Both the position numbers and the translations under genes were made by a program. Under the pieces are notes generated by a model. It was not told where the DNA came from and made no database searches. It saw only the letters and a program-made list of their open reading frames with translations. 64,000 nt of DNA. Source: CAINVV01 sp037140615 (GTDB lineage Bacteria; Bacteroidota; Bacteroidia; Bacteroidales; Prolixibacteraceae). Numbering within the stretch: the stretch's first letter is position 1; each line of letters starts with the position of its first letter. Of the stretch, positions 39,369 through 49,185 are shown in pieces. Location: the NCBI GenBank assembly GCA_037140615.1, contig JBAXED010000001.1, positions 1 through 64,000 on the forward strand. The letters run 5' to 3'.

Positions 39369-42300
39369 ATGGAACACAAGAAATTTCCAACCCCGGTAGG
39401 ATTGTACGATCCCTCTTATGAACATGATGCCTGTGGGATTGGTTTTGTAGCGCACATCAAAGGAGCCAAATCGCACGAAATTGTTCAGCGTGGCTTAACT
39501 GTTTTACTCAACATGGACCACCGGGGGGCAACAAGTTCGGATAATAAGACCGGCGATGGCGCAGGAATTCTGTTGCAAATGCCCCATGATTTTTTCTTGT
39601 CTCAGGGCATTGATCTTCCTGAACCTGGCAGATATGGTGCTGGTCTGGTTTTTCTTCCTGTTGTTGAAGAAGAGGCCGACTATTGTATTGAAGTTCTGAA
39701 CAGATATATTGAAGCTGAAGGCTTAAAACTAGTTGCATGGCGCAAAGTTCCTGTTGATGGATCCGTAATTGGGGAGATTGCCCGCAGCACTGAACCCATG
39801 ATCCGTCAGATTTTTGTAAAAGGAAACTACGAACAGGATATATTGGAAAGAAAACTCTATCTCGCCAGAAAACAAGCTGAAAGAACAGTAAGGGAATCCA
39901 AACTTGCAGGTAAAAGCAGCTTTTACCTTCCAAGTTTCTCAAGCAAAATAATGATCTACAAAGGGATGTTTACTCCCAGCCAGCTGCGCGACTATTTTAA
40001 AGATCTGAGCCATCCAGAGATGAAGAGTGCCATTGCTCTGGTTCATTCGCGTTTTAGCACCAACACCTTCCCCACCTGGGATTTGGCCCAACCTTTCCGC
40101 ATGATTGCTCACAATGGTGAAATCAACACCATCAAAGGCAATCGCCAATGGATGCATGCCCGTGAATCCCTCCTTGAATCCGCCCTATTTGGTGAAGACA
40201 TCGACAAACTTTATCCAATCATTGAACCAGGCAAATCAGACTCTGCATCCTTCGACAATACGCTCGAATTTTTGAACATGTCGGGTCGGAGCATGCCGCA
40301 CTCCCTGTGCATGATGATCCCCGAATCATTCAATGAAAAAAATCCGATTCCAGAGAGTCTGAAAGCCTTTTACGAATACCACTCCACGCTGATGGAACCT
40401 TGGGACGGACCAGCTTCCATGGTTTTCTCTGATGGACGATATATTGGCGGCACGCTCGACCGCAACGGATTAAGACCTTCAAGGTATGTAATCACCAAAA
40501 ACGACCTGATTGTGATGGGTTCAGAGGTCGGTGTACAGGTTTTCAAGCCTGAAGAAATTAAGGAGAAGGGCCGACTTCGTCCGGGAAAACTTTTGCTGGT
40601 GGACACTCAGCTCGGTATTCTGATTCCTGACAAAGAGGTTAAGGCTGATCTTAGCCGCAGAAATCCTTACATCAACTGGCTCAAGGAGAACAGGCTGATG
40701 CTGGAAGACATTGTTGTCAAGCAACGTGTGTCCTCAAACATGGGCGACCAATTTGGAGTGTACAGCAAAGTCTTTGGATACAGCAAGGAAGAGATGCAGG
40801 TTGTGATCAAAGAAATGGCCGAAACCGCCAACGAACCAACCAGTTCAATGGGAAATGACACCCCATTGGCCGTTTTTTCTGATAAACCAAAACGATTTTT
40901 CAGCTATTTCAGACAGCTTTTTGCCCAGGTTACCAATCCACCGATCGATCCAATCCGCGAAGGACTGGTCATGTCACTCACCAACTACATTGGTTCACTT
41001 AGCAGCAATATACTGGACGAGACGCCGAACCATTGCAAACTCATCAAATTTGACAGTCCGATTATTACCAATACTGACCTCGGAAAAATCAAGGACTTGA
41101 AGCATGAAGTCTTTAACCATGCCACAATTCCGATGGTTTTCCCCATTAAAGAAGGAGTTGAAGGATTTAAAAAGGCCTTTAAAAAGATGTTGGAAAATGC
41201 TGAAAAGGCCGTTGATGAAAAGAAAAATTTCATTATCCTCACGGACAGAACCATCTCTGCAGATCTTGTACCAATACCTTCTCTGCTTTCTGTAGCAGCG
41301 GTCCATCACCACCTTATCAAGACCAAAAAGAGAATGCAAATCGGTATTCTTGTCGAGAGTGCCGAACCACGCGAAATAATGCACTTTGCCCTACTGTTGG
41401 GATATGGTGCAAGTGCCATCAACCCATATCTTGCCTTTGGAGCTATTAGTCATCTGGTGAGGGAAGGAGAGATCAAACTTCCTTATGCCGAGGCACGAAA
41501 GAATTACATCAAAGCTATTGACAAAGGATTGCTGAAAGTGCTCTCCAAGATGGGTATTTCTACACTTCGGTCTTACCACGGTTCCCAGCTTTTCGAAGCT
41601 GTTGGCGTCAGCGACGAATTAATCGACGAGTATTTCAAAGGAACTTCCTCACGCATCAGCGGAGTAGGATACAAAGAATTATTTGAAGAAGCGGTGATGT
41701 TCCACAAGGATGCTTATGACAAAGAAGTGAAAAAGGTAACCTTTGACACCAACGGTGAATATCATTACCGAAATAACGGCGAGCACCATGCATGGAATCC
41801 GGAATCCATTGCCCTGCTGCAGTGGGCAACCAAGACGGATAATTATGAAGTATTCAAGAAATTCAGTACGTTGGTAGACAAACAGAACAGAAAACCTGCT
41901 TTTGTCAGAGGTGCCCTGAAATGGAAAATGAATCCAATTCCAATTGAGGAAGTTGAGCCGGCTGAAGCGATTCTGAAGCGATTTGTCACCGGAGCCATGT
42001 CTTATGGTTCCATATCAAAAGAGGCACACGAAGCTCTCGCGATTGCGATGAATGAAATTGGCGGAAGAAGTAATACAGGAGAAGGCGGTGAAGATCTGGA
42101 ACGTTTCGGCACCAACAAAAACTCTAAAATCAAACAAATTGCTTCCGGCCGGTTTGGGGTAACGAACAATTACCTGATGAACGCCGACGAGCTCCAGATA
42201 AAAATTGCTCAGGGCGCTAAACCAGGAGAGGGCGGTCAGTTGCCAGGATTTAAGGTCAATAAGATAATTGCCAAAACCCGTAACTCAACTCCTGGAATTA

Positions 42301-43886
42301 CACTTATCTCTCCTCCTCCACATCACGATATATACTCTATTGAGGATTTGGCCCAGTTGATATTCGATTTAAAAAATGTCAACCCCAGAGCCAAGGTTTC
42401 TGTCAAACTCGTTTCCGAAACCGGCGTAGGAACAATTGCTGCCGGTGTAGCCAAAGGATTTGCAGATATTATCATCCTAAGCGGTTGTGAAGGTGGAACA
42501 GGTGCCTCACCGGCAAGTTCAATCAAGCATGCTGGCTTACCTGCCGAATTCGGTATTGCCGAAACACAGCAGACGCTGGTCATGAACAACCTCCGCGGAA
42601 GGGTAAAATTGCAGGTCGACGGACAACTAAAAACCGGACGTGATGTCGTGATCATGGGAATGTTGGGTGCTGAAGAATTTGGCTTTTCAACAGGTGCTCT
42701 GATCTCTTTGGGTTGCATCATGATGCGCAAATGCCATCTCAATACATGTCCTGCAGGTATCGCCACACAAAACAAGAATCTCCGCAAGAGATTTCTGGGC
42801 CGCTCGCAATATGTGATCAACTATTTCCAGTTTATTGCCAAAGAAATTCGTGAATACATGGCAGAAATTGGTGTCCGAAATTTTGATGACCTTGTGGGTC
42901 GTTGTGATCTGCTTGAGGTTAATCCGGAGGTTACAAACTGGAAAATGAAGAATGTGAATTTCTCCAAATTTCTATATCTCCCTGAGGAGTCTAAGATCTA
43001 TCCAATTCGCAACATGCATCCAAATACCCGTGAGCTGGATGACGTTTTGGATATTGCTCTGATCCGCGAAGCGAACAAGGCCATTAAAAGTGGGGAGAAA
43101 GTTTGGATTGGACATAACATCAACAATGTTATGCGTACCACCGGCGCCATGCTTTCCGGTGAGATTTCAAAAAGATATGGCGAAATAGGCCTGCCAAAAG
43201 ATACCGTCAATTGCACCTTTAAAGGATCGGCCGGACAAAGTTTTGGCGGATTTCTGGTCAAAGGAGTTTCCTTCCGGCTGGAAGGTGATTCGAACGACTA
43301 TTTGGGAAAAGGATTGTCTGGAGGAAAAATTGTCGTTGTACCACCAATTGGAACGACTTTCGAACCGCACCACAACATAATCGTTGGAAACACCACTTTG
43401 TATGGTGCAACAGGAGGTGAGGTATACATCAAAGGAGTTGCCGGGGAACGTTTTTGCGTTAGAAATTCAGGAGCCAGGGCAGTAGTAGAAGGGACAGGAG
43501 ACCATTGCTGCGAATACATGACCGGAGGCCGCACCGTAGTACTTGGAACTACAGGACGAAATTTTGCCGCCGGCATGAGTGGTGGCATTGCCTATGTTCT
43601 GGACGAAAACGGTGACTTCGATTATTATTGCAACAAAGGATTGGTAGAACTCGGTCCGGTCGAAGATAAGGCTGACATTCAGGAGCTTCAAGAGCTAATT
43701 CAGAAACACATGCTTTATACACAAAGCCAGCAAGCCGAAAAAATATTGACCAACTGGGAGGAATACCTTCCGAAATTCGTCAAAGTTATTCCGTTGGAAT
43801 ACAAAAAGGTCTTGAACGAAGCAAAGCTGAAGGAGGTAAAACGGAAGCTTGAGATGGCCGAAGATGCCCCGAACATAAGAGAGTAA
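39369..43886 (+). CDS. gltB: glutamate synthase large subunit (GltB)
   Basis: The 1505-residue alpha subunit of NADPH-glutamate synthase makes two glutamates from glutamine and 2-oxoglutarate. The N-terminal class II glutaminase becomes active when a 21-residue propeptide is removed to expose Cys22 (ACGIGFVAH). A central domain follows, then the FMN/2-oxoglutarate domain with GGRSNTGEGGED, PGEGGQLPG and SGCEGGTGASPASS. The 3Fe-4S cluster cysteines lie in CIMMRKCHLNTCPAG. The C-terminal GXGXG helix domain (GSAGQSFGGF) is complete. gltD follows after 180 bp, separated by an 8-nt periodic inverted element. Confidence 0.97.
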   Translation: MEHKKFPTPVGLYDPSYEHDACGIGFVAHIKGAKSHEIVQRGLTVLLNMDHRGATSSDNKTGDGAGILLQMPHDFFLSQGIDLPEPGRYGAGLVFLPVVEEEADYCIEVLNRYIEAEGLKLVAWRKVPVDGSVIGEIARSTEPMIRQIFVKGNYEQDILERKLYLARKQAERTVRESKLAGKSSFYLPSFSSKIMIYKGMFTPSQLRDYFKDLSHPEMKSAIALVHSRFSTNTFPTWDLAQPFRMIAHNGEINTIKGNRQWMHARESLLESALFGEDIDKLYPIIEPGKSDSASFDNTLEFLNMSGRSMPHSLCMMIPESFNEKNPIPESLKAFYEYHSTLMEPWDGPASMVFSDGRYIGGTLDRNGLRPSRYVITKNDLIVMGSEVGVQVFKPEEIKEKGRLRPGKLLLVDTQLGILIPDKEVKADLSRRNPYINWLKENRLMLEDIVVKQRVSSNMGDQFGVYSKVFGYSKEEMQVVIKEMAETANEPTSSMGNDTPLAVFSDKPKRFFSYFRQLFAQVTNPPIDPIREGLVMSLTNYIGSLSSNILDETPNHCKLIKFDSPIITNTDLGKIKDLKHEVFNHATIPMVFPIKEGVEGFKKAFKKMLENAEKAVDEKKNFIILTDRTISADLVPIPSLLSVAAVHHHLIKTKKRMQIGILVESAEPREIMHFALLLGYGASAINPYLAFGAISHLVREGEIKLPYAEARKNYIKAIDKGLLKVLSKMGISTLRSYHGSQLFEAVGVSDELIDEYFKGTSSRISGVGYKELFEEAVMFHKDAYDKEVKKVTFDTNGEYHYRNNGEHHAWNPESIALLQWATKTDNYEVFKKFSTLVDKQNRKPAFVRGALKWKMNPIPIEEVEPAEAILKRFVTGAMSYGSISKEAHEALAIAMNEIGGRSNTGEGGEDLERFGTNKNSKIKQIASGRFGVTNNYLMNADELQIKIAQGAKPGEGGQLPGFKVNKIIAKTRNSTPGITLISPPPHHDIYSIEDLAQLIFDLKNVNPRAKVSVKLVSETGVGTIAAGVAKGFADIIILSGCEGGTGASPASSIKHAGLPAEFGIAETQQTLVMNNLRGRVKLQVDGQLKTGRDVVIMGMLGAEEFGFSTGALISLGCIMMRKCHLNTCPAGIATQNKNLRKRFLGRSQYVINYFQFIAKEIREYMAEIGVRNFDDLVGRCDLLEVNPEVTNWKMKNVNFSKFLYLPEESKIYPIRNMHPNTRELDDVLDIALIREANKAIKSGEKVWIGHNINNVMRTTGAMLSGEISKRYGEIGLPKDTVNCTFKGSAGQSFGGFLVKGVSFRLEGDSNDYLGKGLSGGKIVVVPPIGTTFEPHHNIIVGNTTLYGATGGEVYIKGVAGERFCVRNSGARAVVEGTGDHCCEYMTGGRTVVLGTTGRNFAAGMSGGIAYVLDENGDFDYYCNKGLVELGPVEDKADIQELQELIQKHMLYTQSQQAEKILTNWEEYLPKFVKVIPLEYKKVLNEAKLKEVKRKLEMAEDAPNIRE

Positions 43887-44035
43887 GTTTGGAGCTATAA
43901 GAAAAAAGTACTTGAAGTGTGGAGTACTTAAAGTTTGGAGTTATAAGAAGAATGGGTACAATAAATATGAGTTGAAGAAATTTTGAAGGTTCAAAACTTG
44001 AAGTACTCTAAGTACTCCAAACTCTAAGTACTTAA
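43886..44035. repeat. periodic element I: 8-nt units between gltB and gltD, inverted halves
   Basis: Left arm 43886-43949 is eight octamers (for example ACTTGAAG, ACTTAAAG, TTTGGAGT) that begin with the last base of the gltB stop codon. Right arm 43996-44035 is five octamers (ACTTGAAG, TACTCTAA, GTACTCCA, AACTCTAA, GTACTTAA), inverted relative to the left. The spacer lacks clear phase. Confidence 0.8.
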
Positions 44036-44066
44036 TATGAAATGAAAAGATTTAAATGAATTTGAC

Positions 44067-45485
44067 ATGGGAAATCCAAAAGGTTTTATAGAAATAGAAA
44101 GAAAGGTCGGCGGATACCGGCCGGTAAGCGAACGCACAGGTGATTTTGGAGAGGTAGAGCAGACGCTGGATGATCATGACCGCATAAATCAGGCATCGAG
44201 ATGCATGGATTGTGGTGTACCCTTTTGTCATTGGGCCTGTCCGGTAGGCAGCAATATTCCTGAATGGCAGGATGCTGTTTACCACGGGAAATGGGATGAG
44301 GCATACAATATCTTAACCAAGACAAACAGTTTTCCTGAATTCACCGGGAGAGTTTGTCCTGCACCTTGTGAGAAATCTTGTGTCCTGGCCATCCATGATG
44401 AGTCCGTTACGATTCGTGAGAATGAATGCGCCGTCGTCGAACACGCGTTTGACCTGAATTTGGTGCATCCCAATATACCGGAAAAAAGAACCGGAAAAAA
44501 GATCGCAGTTGTTGGGTCAGGACCTGCCGGACTATCAGTAGCAGATCTGCTAAACCAAGCTGGACACTCTGTGACAGTTTTTGAGCAGGACAACGAAATT
44601 GGGGGATTACTACGGTACGGTATTCCAGATTTTAAACTTAACAAAGGAATAATAGACAGGCGGCTGGATTTGTTTATCAAAGAAGGCGTCATTTTCAAAA
44701 CAAATATCAAAGTAGGGTCAGATATCTCTGAGCAAGCACTGCTTGCTGACTTTGATGCTGTTTGCATCGCTTGCGGAGCCATGAAACCAAGAGACTTGGG
44801 CAACACGCCCGGCAGAGAATTGCAAGGAGTGTATTTTGCCATGGATTACCTTAAACAACAGAACAATGTCGTAAAAGGTGAAACGATTCCGGATTCCGTC
44901 CGGATACATGCAAAAGACAAAAAAGTCCTTGTCATCGGTGGAGGTGATACCGGTTCAGATTGTGTTGGAACCGCCATCCGTCAGAAAGCAATTGCAGTTA
45001 CCCAGATTGAAATTTTGGAAAAGCCTTCCGATCAAAGGTCCGAAGATAATCCTTGGCCTTACTGGCCCAATACACTGCGCACCTCCAGCTCTCATCTCGA
45101 AGGGTGTGAGAGAAGATGGTCTTTAAATACCCGTCGGTTTATCGGTGAAAATGGTGTCTTAAAGGCAGTGGAAGTAGTCAAAGTGGAATGGACGAAAAAT
45201 AATGGGCAAATGTCGATGAGAGAGATTCCGGGTACGGAAGAGATCATTGAAGCTGATCTGGTCATGTTGTCACTTGGATTCTTATCTCCGGTTCATGAAG
45301 GATTGCTTGACCGTCTGAAAGTCGAATATGACCCACGGGGGAATGTCAAAGCTCAAGATTTTGCGACCAATGTTGATAAAATATTTGTTGCCGGAGATGC
45401 AACCCGCGGTGCCAGCTTGGTGGTTCATGCCATCCGGTCAGGCCGGGATGCGGCAATGAAGATCCATGAATTTGTGTCGAAATAA
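44067..45485 (+). CDS. gltD: glutamate synthase small subunit (GltD)
   Basis: The 472-residue beta subunit carries electrons from NADPH through FAD to GltB. The N-terminal cysteines for 4Fe-4S binding are in CMDCGVPFCHWACPVG and VCPAPCEKSC. The FAD site VVGSGPAGLSVADLL and the second GxGxxG-type motif VIGGGDTGSDCVG for NADPH follow, and the C-terminal FVAGDATRGASLVVHAI closes the FAD fold. It works with GltB and pairs with glutamine synthetase for ammonia assimilation. A terminator lies directly downstream. Confidence 0.96.
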   Translation: MGNPKGFIEIERKVGGYRPVSERTGDFGEVEQTLDDHDRINQASRCMDCGVPFCHWACPVGSNIPEWQDAVYHGKWDEAYNILTKTNSFPEFTGRVCPAPCEKSCVLAIHDESVTIRENECAVVEHAFDLNLVHPNIPEKRTGKKIAVVGSGPAGLSVADLLNQAGHSVTVFEQDNEIGGLLRYGIPDFKLNKGIIDRRLDLFIKEGVIFKTNIKVGSDISEQALLADFDAVCIACGAMKPRDLGNTPGRELQGVYFAMDYLKQQNNVVKGETIPDSVRIHAKDKKVLVIGGGDTGSDCVGTAIRQKAIAVTQIEILEKPSDQRSEDNPWPYWPNTLRTSSSHLEGCERRWSLNTRRFIGENGVLKAVEVVKVEWTKNNGQMSMREIPGTEEIIEADLVMLSLGFLSPVHEGLLDRLKVEYDPRGNVKAQDFATNVDKIFVAGDATRGASLVVHAIRSGRDAAMKIHEFVSK

Positions 45486-45508
45486 GTCTTACAATTCATA
45501 CATAAACG

Positions 45509-45541
45509 AACCCTATTCTTCATTGAATGGGGTTTCTTTTT
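45509..45541 (+). terminator. rho-independent terminator after gltD
   Basis: A 10-bp stem (45509-45518 with 45525-45534, one G-U pair) and 6-nt loop, followed by TCTTTTT. Confidence 0.85.
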
Positions 45542-45697
45542 GTACCCTGAGTTTGCAAAAATATTACACCACTAACTCTCTGTCTAATGTCATTAGTTTC
45601 TAACCTAATTTTTGAATATTTTTGACAAACCAGAGATGGAAATCTATTGCAATTCCAAACTATTGCATTTATCACCAAACATATTGAAAAATTAATC

Positions 45698-48271
45698 ATG
45701 AGAAGAAATTTACTCCCGCTAATTGTTTGCCTTATTTTGTCCTTGGCCAATCTTGGACTTTCAGCCCAAAATAAACCCATTGAAAAAGCCGACTACCGAT
45801 TGGCTGAAAGGTTCTCCCCAACCAAGATTAGTAAGATGGTTTTTAGCACTTCAGTCGTCCCAAAATGGATTAAAACCGGAGACCAGTTCTGGTATACCGA
45901 CACCACTTCCGAGGGAGTAACTTACCAACTGGTAGATCTGGATAAGCGGACAAAAACCATTCTGTTCGACAACCATAAAATGGCTGCCATGCTAACCAAA
46001 ATCACCAAAGATCCTTACGATTGGCAGCACTTGCCTCCAATTAGACTAAAATTTAAGAAGAACGATACCGTTTTTCAGTTCGATGTGACAAGCAGCCAGG
46101 ACGAGGAAAAGAAAAAGGAGGACTCTTCGGCATCAAAAAAAGATTCAACCTTAAATGCCAAAAACAGCAAGCTTCAGAAATTGGATGCAAAGGCAGGAGG
46201 TGACAAAGAGAAGGACAAAGTAAAGAAAAAGGTATTTCACCTCGAGTACAACTTAAAGACCGGAGAACTTGATCAAATCAAAGACTGGAAAGAGGAAAAA
46301 GATAATCCCGACTGGGCAAATATTTCACCCAATGGAGAATGCATCCTTTTCGCACGCGACTACAATCTTTGGTGGATGGACAAGGAAAACTACCAAAAGG
46401 CAAAAAAAGACGATAAGGACTCCACAGTTGTTGAGCACCAGCTAACAACTGATGGCGTAAAGGATTATGAGTACGGAGGCGGTTTTACAGCGACAGAGAA
46501 TGATGACGAAAAAAAGATCAAAGAGGAGAAGAAAAAAAGAAAAAGTGCTTACATCAGTTGGTCTCAGGACTCGAAAAAATTTGCCCTGATCAGGAATGAC
46601 AGCCGTAAAGTGAAAGATTTGTGGGTGATAAATGTTTTAAAAGAGCCAAGACCGGAATTGCAGACTTATAAGTACCAAATGCCAGGAGAGAAGGAGTCAC
46701 CGCAAGATGAACTGTGGGTTTTTGATCTGTCGACAAAAAAGGGAAAAAAGATTGCGGTCGACCAGTTCAAAGATCAAACAGTATCGATTCACAGGGATAA
46801 TCTCACCAACAAAGAAAGGCTTGAAGATTATGTACCAAGCAGATGGTTATCAGAAACGTCCGACAAAATCTACATCACCCGAAAAAGCCGGGACCTGTAC
46901 CGGACAGATATTTGTTCAGTGAATACGGAGACAGGTGAGACAAAGGTCTTGATTGAAGAACGGATGAATACCTATATAGAAACGAAAAGATTATTCACCC
47001 TCGGTGGTGGAAAAGAGTTCATTCACTGGTCAGAACGTGATGGTTGGGGTCATTATTATCTGTATGATGAAAATGGATCATTGAAGAATCAGATTACTTC
47101 CGGCCCATGGCATTGTGGAGAGATTGTCAAAATTGACGAGAAAAGCAGGGTTATGTATTTTGTGGCCAATGGTCGCGAAGCCAATGAAAATCCATATTAC
47201 GAGCATCTGTACAGGATAAATCTGGATGGTACCGGTCTTCAGATACTTAACCCGGGTAACTTTACCTTTAACATGGATATGAGCGATTCCTTTCGGTATT
47301 TCATCCACACATTCTCGAGAGTCAACACAATTCCCAAATCTGAGATCCGCGACAACACCGGAAAGTTGGTCATGGAATTGGCAACAGCCGATTTAAGAAA
47401 CCTATTTGCCGCAGGTTACAAATTCCCTGAAACTTTCAAAGCCAAAGCTGCGGATGGTATTACGGATATTTATGGCGTGATGTACAAACCTTTCAATTTC
47501 GATTCAACCAAGTTGTATCCGCTGATCGAATATGTCTATCCCGGCCCGCAGACGGAGGCAGTGAATGCAGCCTTCTCCAGCAAGATGGACAGAACAGACC
47601 GTGTTGCTCAGCTTGGATTTATCGTCATAACGCTTGGAAATAGAGGAGGCAATCCAAACCGCTCCAAGTGGTACCACAATTATGGATATGGCGATTTAAG
47701 GGATTATGGGCTGGCTGATAAAAAATATGTCGCAGAGCAACTGTCCGACAAATATAAATTTATCGACATCACGAAAGTTGGAATAACCGGTCATTCGGGC
47801 GGAGGGTTCATGTCGACAGCGGCATTGTGTCAGTACCCTGATTTCTACAAAGTGGCCGTTTCCTCGTCGGGCAATCACGAAAACAACATCTACAACCGTT
47901 GGTGGAGTGAAACCCATAATGGCGTGAAGGAAAAGCTGAACAATGATGGCGAGACACAATTCTTATACGAGATTGAAAAGAACACAGCATTGGCTAAAAA
48001 CCTAAAAGGAAAGTTACTGCTGATAACCGGTGACATTGACGACAATGTTCATCCGGGAAATACCATTCGTATGGCCAATGCACTGATCAGGGCCAACAAG
48101 CGTTTCGACTTCTTTATGATGCCTGGTCAACGCCATGCTTATGGAGACTTCACGGAATATGCCTTCTGGCTGAAAGCTGATTATTTCTGCAAACATCTTA
48201 TTGGCGACTACTCAATCAGCACCGATATTTTCGAGATGAACAGGGAAACGATTATGGTGCCAGGCAAATAG
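45698..48271 (+). CDS. exported S9-family (dipeptidyl peptidase IV-like) serine peptidase
   Basis: An 857-residue secreted or periplasmic peptidase. The start at ATG 45698 gives a clean signal peptide (cut near LSAQ, residue 24); a TTG further upstream is open but would add 17 unsupported residues. A seven- or eight-bladed beta-propeller (about 60-580) is followed by the alpha/beta-hydrolase domain. The catalytic triad is Ser700 in TGHSGGGFMS, Asp781 in GDIDDNVHPGN and His813 in GQRHAYGDF. The propeller has a highly charged Lys/Asp/Glu insertion around residues 145-190. The nucleophile motif GHSGGG differs from the DPP4 form GWSYGG. The exact cleavage preference (X-Pro or broader) cannot be told. 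Confidence 0.9.
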   Translation: MRRNLLPLIVCLILSLANLGLSAQNKPIEKADYRLAERFSPTKISKMVFSTSVVPKWIKTGDQFWYTDTTSEGVTYQLVDLDKRTKTILFDNHKMAAMLTKITKDPYDWQHLPPIRLKFKKNDTVFQFDVTSSQDEEKKKEDSSASKKDSTLNAKNSKLQKLDAKAGGDKEKDKVKKKVFHLEYNLKTGELDQIKDWKEEKDNPDWANISPNGECILFARDYNLWWMDKENYQKAKKDDKDSTVVEHQLTTDGVKDYEYGGGFTATENDDEKKIKEEKKKRKSAYISWSQDSKKFALIRNDSRKVKDLWVINVLKEPRPELQTYKYQMPGEKESPQDELWVFDLSTKKGKKIAVDQFKDQTVSIHRDNLTNKERLEDYVPSRWLSETSDKIYITRKSRDLYRTDICSVNTETGETKVLIEERMNTYIETKRLFTLGGGKEFIHWSERDGWGHYYLYDENGSLKNQITSGPWHCGEIVKIDEKSRVMYFVANGREANENPYYEHLYRINLDGTGLQILNPGNFTFNMDMSDSFRYFIHTFSRVNTIPKSEIRDNTGKLVMELATADLRNLFAAGYKFPETFKAKAADGITDIYGVMYKPFNFDSTKLYPLIEYVYPGPQTEAVNAAFSSKMDRTDRVAQLGFIVITLGNRGGNPNRSKWYHNYGYGDLRDYGLADKKYVAEQLSDKYKFIDITKVGITGHSGGGFMSTAALCQYPDFYKVAVSSSGNHENNIYNRWWSETHNGVKEKLNNDGETQFLYEIEKNTALAKNLKGKLLLITGDIDDNVHPGNTIRMANALIRANKRFDFFMMPGQRHAYGDFTEYAFWLKADYFCKHLIGDYSISTDIFEMNRETIMVPGK

Positions 48272-48276
48272 CAGTT

Positions 48277-48366
48277 GTTTGAAGAGTTTATAATGTTTAA
48301 AGGGTTTGAAATGTTCAGATACACGAACAATTCAAACCCTTCAAACTTTTCAAACATTATAAACTA
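48277..48366. repeat. periodic element H: ten 9-nt units, inverted halves
   Basis: Four units of GTTTGAAnn type (48277-48312), two intermediate units, and four TTCAAACnn-type units (48331-48366) in one phase. The halves pair into an imperfect hairpin between two convergent genes, so the element may also act as a terminator. The unit TTCAAACnn is shared with element G. Confidence 0.9.
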
Positions 48367-48387
48367 ACTCCTTCCCGACCGAGGAAG

Positions 48388-49119
48388 CTATTTAATGATC
48401 TTAGAATCTTCCAGGATTACATCATATTTATATCCATATCCAAAGTCTTTGTCGACCGCTAATACCCCTTCAAGTGTTACCACCGATCCAACCGCAACTG
48501 TATCAAGAGTTGTAATAGTTAAATCGAAAGAACCATTGGCTTCAGATCCATCTTGAAGGTGAATCCAATTTTTACTCATGATCTCTGGACTAAACTTAAC
48601 AACCTGACCGGTAACTTTAACTTTTTTTCCCGCATAATTAGCCTTGTTCGTAAAAAGATCAGCCAACTTTATTGCACCGGCAACAGGTTCAACTTTGATA
48701 CCATCAACTTTTTCCAATGATTGTCTTCCTTTTGTTGTAAGTGCTTCTGCTTTCTTCTCCTGAATTGGTTTATCGCTAAACTCCATGATAAACTGAATGC
48801 TTTCGAAAACACGATTCAGTTCTTTGCTTTTAAAGTTTTGCATTTCCATACCCGTTTTGTAATAGTAGGTCTTGCCCTTTTCGGCTTCAAATCGTGTTAC
48901 AGCCGCCCAATATTCTTTACCGCTTTCTGTCAATAGCATGTAAGTATAGCCGCTTGTTTGTATAACATCCTTAGCAACAACAGTATGCATTTCTGCTGCA
49001 GCGGGTTCCATAGCCATCTCATGCGGCGAGGATGGTGTGTTTTCTGTTTTTTTGACTTTGGCATTGTTACAACTTGCCAGCAAAATCAATGCAAATACGA
49101 AATAGGAAATAGACTTCAT
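48388..49119 (-). CDS. lipoprotein with NrfJ-like/OB-fold domains
   Basis: A 243-residue lipoprotein with a signal peptide ending in the lipobox LASC (Cys16 after IL-LASC). The segment VIQTSGYTYMLLTESGKEYWAAV and the C-terminal VKVTGQVVKFSPEIMSKNWIHLQDGS resemble the two halves of NrfJ-type and OB-fold lipoproteins found beside cytochrome c nitrite reductase and haem maturation genes. It lies 66 bp downstream of ccsBA on the same strand, which fits a role with c-type cytochromes or with their electron donors. The precise function is unknown. Family resemblance is by motif, so I hold it at moderate confidence. Confidence 0.7.
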   Translation of the reverse strand: MKSISYFVFALILLASCNNAKVKKTENTPSSPHEMAMEPAAAEMHTVVAKDVIQTSGYTYMLLTESGKEYWAAVTRFEAEKGKTYYYKTGMEMQNFKSKELNRVFESIQFIMEFSDKPIQEKKAEALTTKGRQSLEKVDGIKVEPVAGAIKLADLFTNKANYAGKKVKVTGQVVKFSPEIMSKNWIHLQDGSEANGSFDLTITTLDTVAVGSVVTLEGVLAVDKDFGYGYKYDVILEDSKIIK

Positions 49120-49132
49120 GATATGCTATTTA

Positions 49133-49181
<49 letters not shown>

Positions 49182-49185
49182 ATGT